Of a stretch of DNA of 64,000 nucleotides, positions 21,480 to 32,348 are shown in pieces. The notes beneath the pieces are model-generated. The model saw only the letters and a program-made list of their open reading frames with translations. It was not told the DNA's origin and searched no databases. Source of the stretch: Zygnema cylindricum (Eukaryota; Streptophyta; Zygnematophyceae; Zygnematales; Zygnemataceae). Made by a program: the position numbers and the translations under genes. The DNA lies in the NCBI GenBank assembly GCA_037447655.1, contig JBBHKE010001044.1, forward strand, positions 62,001 through 126,000. The letters run 5' to 3'. Each line of letters opens with the position of its first letter. The stretch's first letter is position 1.

Positions 21480-22577
21480 ATGGTTACTTGCGCGTTCATT
21501 ATTTTGAATACGTGGCAGTTGTACACGTCGCCAATACTTGCGATACCTGAAGACGCCAACAAACTGCTGACATTTGTAGACGCCAACGATCTCGGAACAA
21601 ACTGCCCGGCGACGTACATATTCAACATTTCATAAATTTCACATCAGATTGCTTCGCGATCCGCCGTCCATTTGTAAACGTATTCCGAGCCACTCAATTA
21701 ATCCCTTTAACTTCAATTGTACAATTACTCCCCCAATCCACAAATCCATTCGAACCTCCATTTGTACCACCACAATATTTCCGGTAATAATCTACGCACG
21801 AACCGTCGCGTGCGCACAAAATGTGGCGTAAGTACGAAACTAACATTTCAAAAACAACAACCTCCACTCCACCAATCGCTAAAAAAATAAATTTGGAGGG
21901 AAACCTTTTAGACTTGGCCGAAGCCGTGTGGATTAAAAACGAGGTAGAAACAAAGGCAAATATTCTTAACCTATCTAGCCACTATAGCTAGCTAGCAATA
22001 AGAAAGAGAAAGCATGAGCAATCGGTGAGAGAGAGAGTCAGAGAAAAGCTACGCTGCCAAGAGAAAATTCTTGTCCAAAAGCTAAGTTCTCTAAGTCTGA
22101 GAATTAGGCTAAGTAAGAGCTACGTTAGGCCTAAGCAAAATTAACCTACGTCTAGTCTACTTTACATGCATGAAACTACTTAAGATGTTGGCCAATAGGC
22201 GGCCAACATCGTCGCCGTACGCTTGACAAAATCCACCGTCCGAGGGTAAAAACCATCCCTAACTACATGTGCGCGAACCTACATGGGTTCGCGACTTAAA
22301 TAAATACAAGGTATCGAAGCGTCAATACTCCCAAAATTGCGTGTATACGCACGAAACAAAACATGTCGCACGAAATGAAACATATCGCCCGTAATATTCC
22401 CGGAAATCGCGCCGCGTCGATACTCCCAAAATTGTGTACCTTGAAACGAAACAAATAAAACATGCTCACGGAATTAGTATGTATTTAAATGTACGTGAAC
22501 GCAAATCGCGTTCACATCATAAACAAATGAAACGACAAAAAATCGCACGTGCGAACGCGAAAATAAAACTTGCATGC
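21480..22577. other. Unassigned sequence
   Basis: No gene. A short direct duplication (GCGTCAATACTCCCAAAATT near 22320, GCGTCGATACTCCCAAAATT near 22413) and CACGAAACAAA-type motifs, also seen in the B-type LTRs, suggest old retrotransposon DNA. Confidence 0.35.
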
Positions 22578-22820
22578 ATCAAATTCCGCGTGCAAGCATA
22601 AAATCGCGCGTGCATGCACAAAACCGCGCGTGCGTGTGAAAAACCGTGCGTGCGTGAGAAATACTGCGCGTGCGTGCAGCATATTGCGCGTGCGCAAGAA
22701 ATAATGCGCGTGCGTGAGAAATACCGCGCGTCCATAAGAAATACCGCGCGTGCGTGCGTTATATCATGCGCACGCGCCGAATATCGCGCGTGCCAGCATG
22801 ATATCGTGCACGCGAGCAAT
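22578..22820. repeat. 21-bp CpG-rich minisatellite, about 12 units
   Basis: Units of the form CGCGCGTGCGTGAGAAATAC plus one base repeat with a 21-bp period. Because 21 is divisible by three and the unit lacks stops in several frames, both strands show long open frames with a 7-residue repeat, which I treat as an artefact. The array is an island of CpG in AT-rich DNA, and its units vary mainly at CpG-related positions. Confidence 0.9.
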
Positions 22821-25800
22821 CCACACGATGCGGCATGACATTCCATATCCTAAACATAATATGCAAAAGTTTGTGTTGTCCGCCATAATATATGCCATTA
22901 GGATCTACCCCCCAAAGTAACATGCTAGTTTTATAACGGACATGCGACCTGAATTACAACCTTAAACCAAGACTAGTAAAAAAACCTTTCTACGGACAAT
23001 AAGTCATGTGGGTTGTTAAAAATTACCAAAGCTTAAAAGTTAATGAACAACTTCAAAAGACATTTAGTCATACCCAAACGAGAGTAATTAGAAGAGGAGG
23101 AAAATAAAACAAACTTTTTTCATAGTGGTTTCTATTCGGAGTCTAGCTATTGTGAATAAGGTATTATGATAATATAAAGTATCCATTTTTCCAGTTTGTA
23201 TGTTAAGTACTCGTTTTTTCATAAAAAACTACATAAATAATAATTGTGTATTGGTATGTTCCTACCGACGATCAATAGGTACATTATTTTGACATTCTTA
23301 TAACTTAATTACTGGTTCAATGTGTAGGTAAAGAAATTTTTGATAAACTAACGACAAAACATGCTTAAGTAACGATAAATATATTGGCGATAACTATATC
23401 GATAACTTCGTATTCCTTCCGTACTTTATTTTTACAATGAAATTGTGATTCGTGTTGGATTGCAAAGTCTTGTCAAACCCCTTACCCTCAACTACGCTAA
23501 TATATCGAGGATACTTTTATGTTGTTAACGCGACAATATAGTGCCCCCCCCTCACCATTTCACAACGGGTTAGATTGAGTTTCGAATTTATTGCGATAGC
23601 ACTACCCGATGCACATCACAAATAAGAGTGTCACATCACATCTAAAATGTGAGATAGGAAAGAAAAACTTTATTTCAATAAGTGTGATAGAAAGACCACG
23701 AAGGTACAAAAGGGTTAACACACTCAACTTTGATTCATGTTACTATTTTGGGGAAATAGTGTGAAACTGCCACATGTTTAAACGTCGACAATCCGAACAC
23801 AAATTAGAAATGGTTACAATGTGGGATGTGTATATTTACTAGTGCTAGGTACCGAAGGCTCCTTGCCGGTATTCGACATGTACTTTCGATAATCCATGTG
23901 TCGCCTTATTACATCGAGAAGCTTAATATCACGATATTTAGCCAGTATATTGGCCGATATCACCATATATTTTTCTTTGCGATATGTCAAAGTGACGGTA
24001 GGTGATAATTATTTCACCCCCCTCCCCCCCGGGTGGCGCGCCCTCAGTGGGGGGTCTTTCGTACAATTTGCCTTACTATTTACTGTATCAAATATATACC
24101 CCACTTCCTCCCAAATATATCGTGATAAATTTTGCTGGTCTCGGAGCGATAAATCAAGTCGTCAGACCGTTAAATATTCGACGTGATATCGAATAACAAA
24201 TTTATTGCGATAAATTTATACTTGATACAAAACATTGATATGTAGTACACTACATCGTGGATTGTTGTCAAAATTGATAACACTACATCAACACCCTTAA
24301 GTTATGATCCTCGACTTAAAATATAAATTACATCATTATTTGTACGATTTAACTCATATGAATGATATTAAAATAGTTTAGTGAAAAAAATGTGTCATTT
24401 CTTATGAAATTTGTTCATTGTTGAAAAAAGTAGTACAAAAAAGTGTCAAAGCCAATACGGAATAGTGATGTTGTCGTCACGGATAGCGCACTCAATTTTG
24501 ATTTATAAAAACAAAGAGAAGGGAAAATTTCACGAACCATGTTGAAACGTCGACTGTGTGAACACATGTAATTTTGACTAGCCTACATAATGTATATACA
24601 AATTAGCGCTATGCGAGTTAACCAACGTTATTTTTTTGTTCGCCGTTGGGTACCTGATTACGTTGAAAACATTATTTGTTTCTACACTCCTAATTATCCT
24701 ATCCTAATATCGATCCACAATGTATGGTGAAATAATGTTATGGATGCATTATCCTTATTAGCGTTAATAACCATAATGTTATCACGTCTTTGTTGTACCC
24801 AAAATATAAGTTAATATTTTTAACTTCAATTAAGATTTGCGCTTTCTTGGAAACTTCTCCATTAATGTTAGCTATTCCATTTTGTGTCCGTAAAAAAAGT
24901 TTATGTAGAATAAGTTTGCATCCCTACACAGCATCTTCATGTATATAATGTTAAGTGCATTTCTCGTGTCGATTATAGCCGGTAATCGTCGAAAAGTACT
25001 GTACAAACAATAGCGCGACCAATAAAGGGTAAATTTTTAAGTAGTAAAAATGACAAAGACTTATCTTAAACCATACTCGGTGCAAAATAACATTAAACAT
25101 AGCTAAGTTTTACACTAATTAGTATGCTTTCGTACGATTTGTAGACCCACAAGTAAGTCACATGGCATATGGCCTCTGGGACATTTACACTTAGAATAGT
25201 GTTGAAGACATCTTAGTGTAAATCGATATATAGTTTAGTGTTGAGTGCCAAAATTGGTATGATTGTTTTTTACTATTTTGACAATGACATAAGAAATACC
25301 GTTAATAACACCATTTAACAATAACGCTAGTGTAGTTTCAACGCTATTAAGTATGAGCTGCGTATATCGCGAATCGTAAGTAGAGTAAATAAATAATTAG
25401 AGTAAAAAAATGAAAAAAAATAATTAGATTTTTTAACTCTTATTTGTGTAATCTAAAAAAAATAACAAATTTTACTCTAATTTATCAATAACTCTAATTT
25501 GGGTTTCTTTCTGTACTAATTTGCCGTGCTGATATATTTACTGTAAATCTAGTACGGGTACCGAATTTGACAAAACGTACATTTTCACGCCATTATGACG
25601 TTTGCACTACGCGGTTTGTGAAATCGCGGTTACATGATAATGACCTGTATTAAATCATTTTTTGTACTTTTTTAGTTAAGTGAGATACCGACCGTACGCC
25701 ACGCTATTTAAAACGACACTATATTAGAGTTGTCAGCGCTGATTCAAAAAGTACCTTAAATAATGTAAAGACTAATTTAGAATTATGTACTATATTAAGT

Positions 25801-26249
25801 TTGATACAGTCAAAATTTGGGGCGACAAAATTAAAAGACATAACGCTAATTACGATTCGCGGTGTAATGTTTATGTTTTGTTGGCTATACGTCATTGGAA
25901 CCAAAAGAGCGTAAATGATACTATTGTCACTAATAGTTTTTTCACACTAATAGCGATTCACCGTGTATGTCGTATGCGCATATAACGCACAAAGTAAACT
26001 ACACCTTGAATCGTTATTAGCGTTTAGAAATTATTATTGTAAAGAAAAAATTAGCGTCATTCATTATAATTTAGTGCCAAGAGACGTGGCAGATTATTGT
26101 CCACGTTTTTAAATAGTGTAATTTTTAATATTTAAGGTATCAACGTCAAAATTGTGGGGTGCCGATATAGCGTACTTTCTCGTACCTTTTCCGATTATTT
26201 ATTTCAGATTTTTACAGTAGGTTGCCGTGCATTTCCGTTTTATTAAAGA
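22821..26249. other. Unassigned AT-rich sequence with TIR-element debris
   Basis: No coding sequence recognised. Segments near 23340-23420 and 23840-24240 contain GATATATCG/CGATAT-type words and CCTTGCCGGTATTCGA, like the hAT-like element at 42.6 kb, and may be decayed relatives. C runs occur near 23546 and 24020. Several MITE-1 ends are listed separately. Confidence 0.35.
25848..26030. mobile_element. Cluster of three MITE-1 ends
   Basis: CGCTAATTACGATTCGCGGTGT (about 25850), CTAATAGCGATTCACCGTGT (about 25948) and ACACCTTGAATCGTTATTAG (about 26004) match MITE-1 ends, two in one orientation and one in the other. This looks like two or three elements inserted side by side or into each other. 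Confidence 0.5.
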
Positions 26250-26550
26250 CAATTGCGTTACATTTTTCTTACATTAAAATAGCATTTTCGTACATTTTTG
26301 TGCATTTTAGGGTTATTTATGCGGGATTTCAGGAATTTTAGAGAACATTCTTGTACGTTCACGTATAATTCAAGACAATTGTATTAGATTTTCCATATTT
26401 GTATCGTATGTCTTCCATACCTTTTTTAGAATTTTGAAGAATTTTCTATGGTCACACATTTTGTACATTCTTTATATTTACGAAACAAGCGAATACTACG
26501 TAGTTTTCCGAAAAAAATCGGAAGCCGTACGAATTAGACAACTACGGTTG
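26250..26550 (+). repeat. Dispersed repeat, copy 2 (copy 1 at 19870-20200)
   Basis: Same ordered blocks as at 19870-20200. It ends about 20 bp before a MITE-1 copy. Confidence 0.7.
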
Positions 26551-26569
26551 CAGCAGGATTACATTACAT

Positions 26570-28192
26570 TACACCGCCAATCGCTATTAGCGTAGTGTAC
26601 GCTAATTCCGTCCCACTTTTTTTTATTTATTCTATATTAGCGTAGTTCATTTTTTTTTTCTTTACTCTATTTAGGGTTAATTGTTTAGTACCGTACCAGA
26701 CATAATTCCGCCATCATTTGATTAGTGTGGTGTACGGACAGTGTCAGACCGTACAAAATTGTACCTTTTTAAGTGAAAAATGTATAATTAATGAGTTTTA
26801 GTAACCGCGGACCCATAAGAATGTGCGATCTAAAAAGGGGATATAATCGGGTTGTAAAATATCACATTTGCAGATATTCGTCCAACAACCACGTTTCCAC
26901 TGTGTGTGCAACTCTGAGACCTCCATAGGTCCTCAGAAAGGACAGCTTGCAAGAAGCCTCTAGGATAACCCTGACCCCTTTGTGTTTCAATAAGAATAAC
27001 TGCCACCCATTGCAGACAAAAACTCTCACCACCTCCATCCCTGTGAAGACAAGACTCCCCTAATTCAATAGCAAAAAGAATCTCTGAATTTGCTCCCCTG
27101 AGCCGTAAGTTATGGAGGGTCAAAGTTGACCTTTTGTACAGAGGCTCTCTTGGAGAGAGGGTCCTATCTTCCAAATTTTTTTAAGTCCTATCTCTCTCTA
27201 AAACACTATCTACTGAAGTACGACACCAATCAAAATACTGTATCGTACATAAAGGTATATGTTCCGGTGTACTTTTTGTACGACCATTGTACGACATGGC
27301 AAACTAACCGACACATGTCATATCTGGATTCGTTCTTGAAATCTGCGGAGATGCCGTAATCCCATGTTGTCGTGCCACGTGCCGATCGATGTGGCGGTGA
27401 CCGAAACCGCCAAAATCCTATTTTGCAATCTCGGCGTCCATTTCGGCCGTCCGATCAAACCGGTTTTTTATCGTAGTCGTTATAAATTGTTGCGCGATAT
27501 TTGTTTCGCTGTCAAAACAAAATGCGCGATATCCATTGCGTATTCGTACTGTAGTCCGTACTTTAAAAAAATTGTATCCATGCACGACGTCTATAGTTAT
27601 AGTTTAATGAATTTGTTCACACGTAACAGTATAAATATTTGTCAAACCCTATATGTCATAGCACCGATCATAGACTATAAGATAAAGCTAGGGGCTACTT
27701 GGAATTGACGGACGGCAGGTACCAGGATCAAATTCAAGGTCCGTCATGTATATTTTGGTAAATCTACCAAAATCTACCACCTATTTCTCTATCACTAGAA
27801 GTAACATAGGCAGCCATGGCTTTAGCTTCCTCTTAAACTTTACGTGACTGCGACAAGTGTGGGAGTTGAAGAGAGTAGTTAGAAGCATACTGCCTAGGCT
27901 TCTTTTCTGCCTTTCATTTTAGATCTAGAAAATACTTGACAAATAACCATTAATTTTTAGAGTGTGAACGTACGATTTGTGTACGATTTGTCTGATTTTG
28001 TACGAATACCTATATTAGTGTAAGCATGTTTGCGACCGACATTCATTTTTTTCAAAGACCCAAATTAGAATTATTAAACAATAAGAATGTATGTTTTTTT
28101 TCAAAATTTTCAAATACTTAATTAGCGTAAACCACGGTAATTATTCGTATACGCTAAAGAAACTTCTACGCTAATAGCAATTGGCGGTGTAC
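26570..28192. mobile_element. MITE-1 copy split by a solo LTR
   Basis: The left end TACACCGCCAATCGCTATTA (26570) and the right end TAATAGCAATTGGCGGTGTA (28173-28192) are inverted copies. Removing the solo LTR and one target duplication (about 1,060 bp) leaves about 560 bp, close to the size of the second MITE-1 copy at 41134-42418 after its own insertion is removed. The two halves are 26570-26906 and 27962-28192. Confidence 0.75.
26902..27966 (-). mobile_element. Solo LTR of element C1 type, GTGTG target duplication
   Basis: The LTR is 26907-27961, flanked by GTGTG at 26902-26906 and 27962-27966. Its left end is TGCAACTCTGAGACC (element end GGTCTCAGAGTTGCA). The right end reads TCTAAAAATTAATGG in element orientation, a one-base change from TG. 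Bases 26907-27605 differ at scattered sites from the C1 5' LTR (39766-40465), whereas 27606 onward is identical to it and to the DNA beyond it. That is the pattern of a solo LTR made by crossover between the two LTRs of C1. Confidence 0.85.
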
Positions 28193-28299
28193 TGTATTGC
28201 ACTTTTTAGAATGTACATACTATTTTGAAAAGTGCAATAGGGCCTTGCCCTACTACTGTTGCTGTTGCTACAGTACACCGCCAATCGCTATAAGAGTAA

Positions 28300-28838
28300 G
28301 GGTGAAGTTCCATCATACGTTTCTTTAATTGTACGGCAAACTCTACAAAACGGGTCGATTGAGTAGATGTTCCATCACGTAGAGTTTGTAAGCTATGTGT
28401 TCTTAATTGACCGGCGCCACGCAAGCTACGATCCGTTATCGAATATCTTTCAAATTTTTATCACCGACAAACTTAACTTCAAATCTTGACTTGCGTACCA
28501 TGTACCTGCGTAAGAAGTAATCATACGACAAAACTTTTATACTTTTTGCAAGCGCCAGTCTGTACGCCAACTCATTTTTTAGGCTTTAATTTTCGAACAT
28601 AACGAAAGTCTTTTGAGAGAAATAGTGCAACGAACAAAACTAGCCAAAAATAGTGTGACGAGGGAATGTTACAAAATTTCGTTTTTATTTTCGGTTGTAT
28701 TTTCGAAAGCGCGTGTCATGTGCAAATCTTAAGATTTTTCGTTGGTTTTCCATCATGACACGTAGCTTAATTGTCCAGCGTGTCGGTATTTTTTTTTTTT
28801 TTTATCAGCCAACCCACCTCTTTGAGGTGGGTTGACAG
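28300..28838. mobile_element. Truncated left part of a PIF-like TIR element
   Basis: Identical to the first 539 bp of the complete element at 41160-41896, with TAA in front (28297-28299). The right third and its terminal repeat are missing because the block is cut at 28838. Confidence 0.85.
28810..28834. other. Perfect hairpin after a T15 run, next to the breakpoint
   Basis: CAACCCACCTC, a TTT loop and GAGGTGGGTTG form an 11-bp perfect stem. It follows a run of 15 T (28789-28803). The end of the duplicated block lies four bases downstream. The same hairpin at 41670-41694 is followed by the uninterrupted remainder of the TIR element. Confidence 0.9.
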
Positions 28839-29126
28839 ACTATAAGATAAAGCTAGCGACTACTTAGAATTGACGGACGGCAGGTACCAGTATCAAATCT
28901 TAGGTCCGTTAGGTATATTTTGGTAAATCTACCTAAATCTACCACGTGTCTGTCTATCTCTATAAGCAGCATAGGCAGCCATGGCTCTAGCTTCCTATTC
29001 AACTTTCAGTGACTGCGACAAGTGTTGGAGCTGAAGAGAGGAGTTAGAAGCATACTGCCTAGGCTTCTTTTCTGCCTTTCATTTTAGACCTAGAAAATAC
29101 TTTACAAATAACAATTAATTTCTACA
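28839..29126 (-). mobile_element. C1 3' LTR, inner part only
   Basis: Corresponds to 27674-27961 of the solo LTR but differs at roughly one in seven positions, so the two C1 LTRs are old. In element orientation it begins TGTAGAAATTAATTG at 29126. To its right is a degraded purine tract (29127-29142, GTAAATAAACGGAG on the minus strand). Confidence 0.85.
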
Positions 29127-29551
29127 CTCCGTTTATTTACTAGTCACTTTTTTATTTCAGACCGCACTTCTCCGGAAGATATTAAAATTAGAGGAAGGCA
29201 CAGGTTTGGTCATCATATCTGCTACCATTTCGCTGTTCGGTCTTTACTCTAAACTGATTATTTTGTTTCCTACCTTCTCCCTAACAAAACTGAGTCTAAT
29301 GTCTATGTGTTTGGCTTTAAATGATGTTTAGAATTTGCAACAATAGCGATCTCTCCCTGATTATCACCAAAAAAATTCTTCACACCACTCTTAAGGTGAC
29401 CAAGCTCACCAACCAAAGACTTGACCCACATTAACTCTTTTACAGCAGAGCAAGAGGCCATGTACTCAGCCTCCATGGTGGACAGAGCAATGACCTTTTG
29501 CTGCTTTCTGCTCCAAAAGCAAACCCCATCACCCACATACAATACATATCC
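29127..29551 (-). pseudogene. C1 RNase H, C-terminal half
   Basis: Minus-strand sequence encodes GYVLYVGDGVCFWSRKQQK, STMEAEYMASCSAVKELMWV and FGDNQGEIAIVANSKHHLK, the C-terminal half of a copia RNase H with its catalytic-region Glu (EAEY) and Asp (DNQ). The reading is broken at 29551 by the LTR of C2 and resumes at 35850 with YGDAPMRRCT. A small deletion changes the frame near 29330. Confidence 0.9.
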
Positions 29552-30376
29552 ATGAAACTCTGAGACCTCCATAAGTCCTCAGAGTGGACAGCTTCCAAGA
29601 AGCCTCTAGGATAACTCTGACCCCTTTGTGTTTCAGCGAAAACAACTGCCTCTCTGGCAGACAAAAACTGTGACCACCTATACCCTTGTGAAGGCAAGAC
29701 TCCCCTGAGTCTATAGCAAAAAGAATCTCTAAATTTGCTCCCCTGAGCAGTAAGTTATGAAGGGTCAAAGTTGACCTTTTGTATAGAAGCTCTCTGGGAG
29801 AGAGGGTCCTATCTCCTAATTTTTCTAAGTCCTATCTCTCTCACAGACTCTATCTACTGATGTACCGAACCAATCAGGTTACAGTTCCGTACGCAAAAGT
29901 ACAGCTGCCGATGTACTTTATGTACGGACATTGTACGACATGGCCTAAATGTCGACACATGTCATATCCAGATTCGGTGCCATAATCTCCGAAGATTCCA
30001 CGATCCAATGTAATTTTGCCACGTGTCATCCGATGTAGTGATGGCCACAAACCGCCGAAATCTTCTTCCGCGATCTCGGCGCTAATTCCGGCCGTCCGAT
30101 TAAATTCGAATTTAATCGTAGCCGTAATAAATACATGCACGGTATTCGTTTCACTTAAGATATAAATGCGCGGTATTGATTTGTTGTCCGCACCGTAATC
30201 CGTACTTATACATTCCCAGATCGATGTATCCCGTAAACAATTACAGTTAAATGATTTATCCTACGTATACATGTTTAAATAAATATCAAACTATATAGTA
30301 TGTAACACTAGTTCCGGACTTTACGGCTAAGGCTTCCAGCTATCCACTGTCTGCCGGCCGGTAGGTACAGGGATCA
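29552..30376 (-). mobile_element. C2 3' LTR, truncated
   Basis: The outer 825 bp of the LTR are present, but the sequence jumps at GGATCA|GGTCATCATATC (30376) straight into the internal end of RNase H. About 230 bp of LTR and about 90 bp of internal DNA with the purine tract are missing compared with element C3 (61.6-62.0 kb). Confidence 0.88.
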
Positions 30377-31687
30377 GGTCATCATATCTGCTACCATCTC
30401 ACTATCTGGTCTGTACTCTAAATTGATTATTTTGTTTTCTACTTTCTCTCTAACAAAACTGTGTCTAATGTCCATGTGTTTGGCATTAATTTGATGTTTA
30501 GGATTGGCTGAAATAGCGATTGCTGCCTGATTATCACAAAAAATTTTCTGCACACCACTCTTAACGTGACCAAGCTCACCAAGCAAAGACTTGACCCACA
30601 TCAATTCTTTTACAGCAGAGCAAGAGGCCATATACTCAGCCTCCATGGTGGACTGTGCAATAACTTTTTGTTGTTTGCTACTCCAACAGCAAGCCCCATC
30701 ACCCACATATAATACATATCCAGAAGTGCATCTCCTCATCGGAGCATCACCATAACTGGCATCAATCCAAGTAGTGATGTCAGTATTCTCCCCACCCAAA
30801 TGCAACCATAGATCCCTAGTTCCTATCAAATATCTAAGGACTCTCTTAGCTGCCTCCCAATCCTTCTTAGTGGGAGCATTTAGACTTCTACTCAGCACTC
30901 CTACAGCTGCAGCTAAATCCGGTCGGGTACAATTCATAAAATAGATTAGACTTCCCACTACTTGCCTGTAAGGAATAGTCTGCATGAACTTCTGTTCATC
31001 ATGAGATAATTCCTCGTCTAAGACTATGACTCCTTCTTCCTCACTCCCCTCACTTCCCCTCTTCAACTCCATTGGAGTTGTACAACTATTAGCTTTATCC
31101 ATTTGAAATTTTTCTAGCATGTTCCCTATTGCTTCCTTTTGAGTCAATCTTAAAATTTTTCTTTTTCGGTCTCTCTCTACTTAAATTCCCAAAATATATT
31201 TTGCTTCCCCCATATCCTTCATTTCAAATCTCCCCTTAAGATCGGTTTTCAGTTTATTAATTTTTTCCTTTGATTTACTTAAAACAAGCAAATCATCAAC
31301 ATAAATTGCAATAAATATAAAACCTTCCTCATCTTCGAAAACATAGATTGAGTGATCTGAGCTGATTCGGATATATCCCAAACGGGTAAGAAACTCATAA
31401 AGCTTCTTATTCCATTGTCGAGGCGCCTGTTTCAAACCATAAAGAGATTTAATCAGCCGGCATACCTTACTCTCCTCTCCTTCCTCCACAAAACCTTCGG
31501 GTTGTCGCATGAAGATCTCCTCTTCCAATTCTCCATGCAAGAAGGCTGTCTTGATGTCCATCTGGTGCACTTCCATGTCTTCCAATGCTGCTAAACTGAG
31601 AAGTATGCGGACAGAGGGAAATCTGACCACCGGGGCAAAGGTTTCCTCGTAGTCAATTCCCTTCTTTTGTGTAAATCCCTTTGACAC
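30374..31687 (-). pseudogene. C2 reverse transcriptase and RNase H
   Basis: RT frame 31687-31181 contains DYEETFAPVVRFPSVRILLS, HQMDIKTAFLHGELEEEI, YGLKQAPRQWN and an intact catalytic YVDDL, ending MKDMGEAKYILGI. A single TAA (31178-31180, where relatives have CAA) separates it from RNase H (31147-30374), which has SYGDAPMRRCTSGYVLYVGD, EAEYMASCSAVKELMWVKSL and FCDNQAAIAI with the catalytic-region acidic residues kept except that WSDA reads WIDA. The C-terminus is cut at 30374 by the LTR deletion. Apart from the nonsense codon the polymerase looks complete. Confidence 0.93.
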
Positions 31688-32348
31688 TAACCTGGCCTTC
31701 TAGCGCTCGATTGTGTTATCTGGGTTCAGTTTAAATTTGAAAACCCACTTACAACCGATTGGTTTTCGGTTAGGTGGACAATCCACCAGCTCCGAAGTAT
31801 CGGCTGCCATGATTGAGGCCATCTCCTCATTGATGGCTGTCTTCCACCGGTTTCTTTCTGGACAAGTCATCGCCTCTCCATAAGTTTGAGGTTTATCTTG
31901 ATGAGATAGTTTAGTTACCTTGTTATTAACCTGTTTTTCTTGCAGTCTTTTGCTACTTCTCCTCCCCCCCTTCAAAATCTGAGGCTGGAATAGATGGTTC
32001 TCGTGGATTCTTTCGAACAAACTCGACTTCTCCCTTATCCCTTGATTCCGAATAAATTTCCACCACGTCTTCCGCTTCGAGTAGAGTTGTCACTGGAGTT
32101 TCCACAGCCGAGTTCTTTTCGCTCTGATTTGTACCTGCAAGAATGTCATCTTCTCTAAAACCTAGATAGTTAAGAAGCTCAAAGTCATCGGAATTTTCTG
32201 ACTCAAATCTGATTTTTACTGACTTCGTATATTTGAAGGGATCCACAGACTTTCCTTCATCCATAACTACTAGATGCTTTACTAAGATTATATCTTCCCT
32301 TTTTAGATCATAAACTCTATATCCTTTAACATCCTCATCATATCCCAA
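31688..32348 (-). pseudogene. C2 integrase tail, linker and RT N-terminus
   Basis: The frame 32348-31953 begins GYDEDVKGYRVYDLKREDII, the C-terminal copia integrase block, followed by an acidic low-complexity linker. A one-base change in a C run near 31965 shifts the frame to 32020-31700, which carries RRSSKRLQEKQVNNKVTKLS and the RT start WELV-like, IGCKWVFKFKLNPDNTIER. The stop at 31697-31699 replaces the Tyr before KAR. Confidence 0.85.

Larger units (their letters stand above)
27606..28838. repeat. 1,233-bp perfect duplicate of 40466-41698 (left copy)
   Basis: Every base of this block equals the base 12,860 positions further right. The last difference on the left is at 27605/40465, and the match ends abruptly after GTTGACAG at 28838/41698. 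It covers the right part of the C1 LTR, the right half of a MITE-1, the start of a second MITE-1 and 539 bp of a PIF-like TIR element. Confidence 0.97.

Noticed and set aside
22517-22846. Minus-strand 109-codon frame with HARAVFLTHARF-type repeats
   Set aside because: It is the translation of the 21-bp minisatellite. Frames are open on both strands only because the period is a multiple of three.
28206-28424. 72-codon minus-strand frame repeated exactly at 41066-41284, seeming conserved
   Set aside because: The identity is explained by the 1,233-bp duplicated block, and the frame crosses MITE and TIR element ends.
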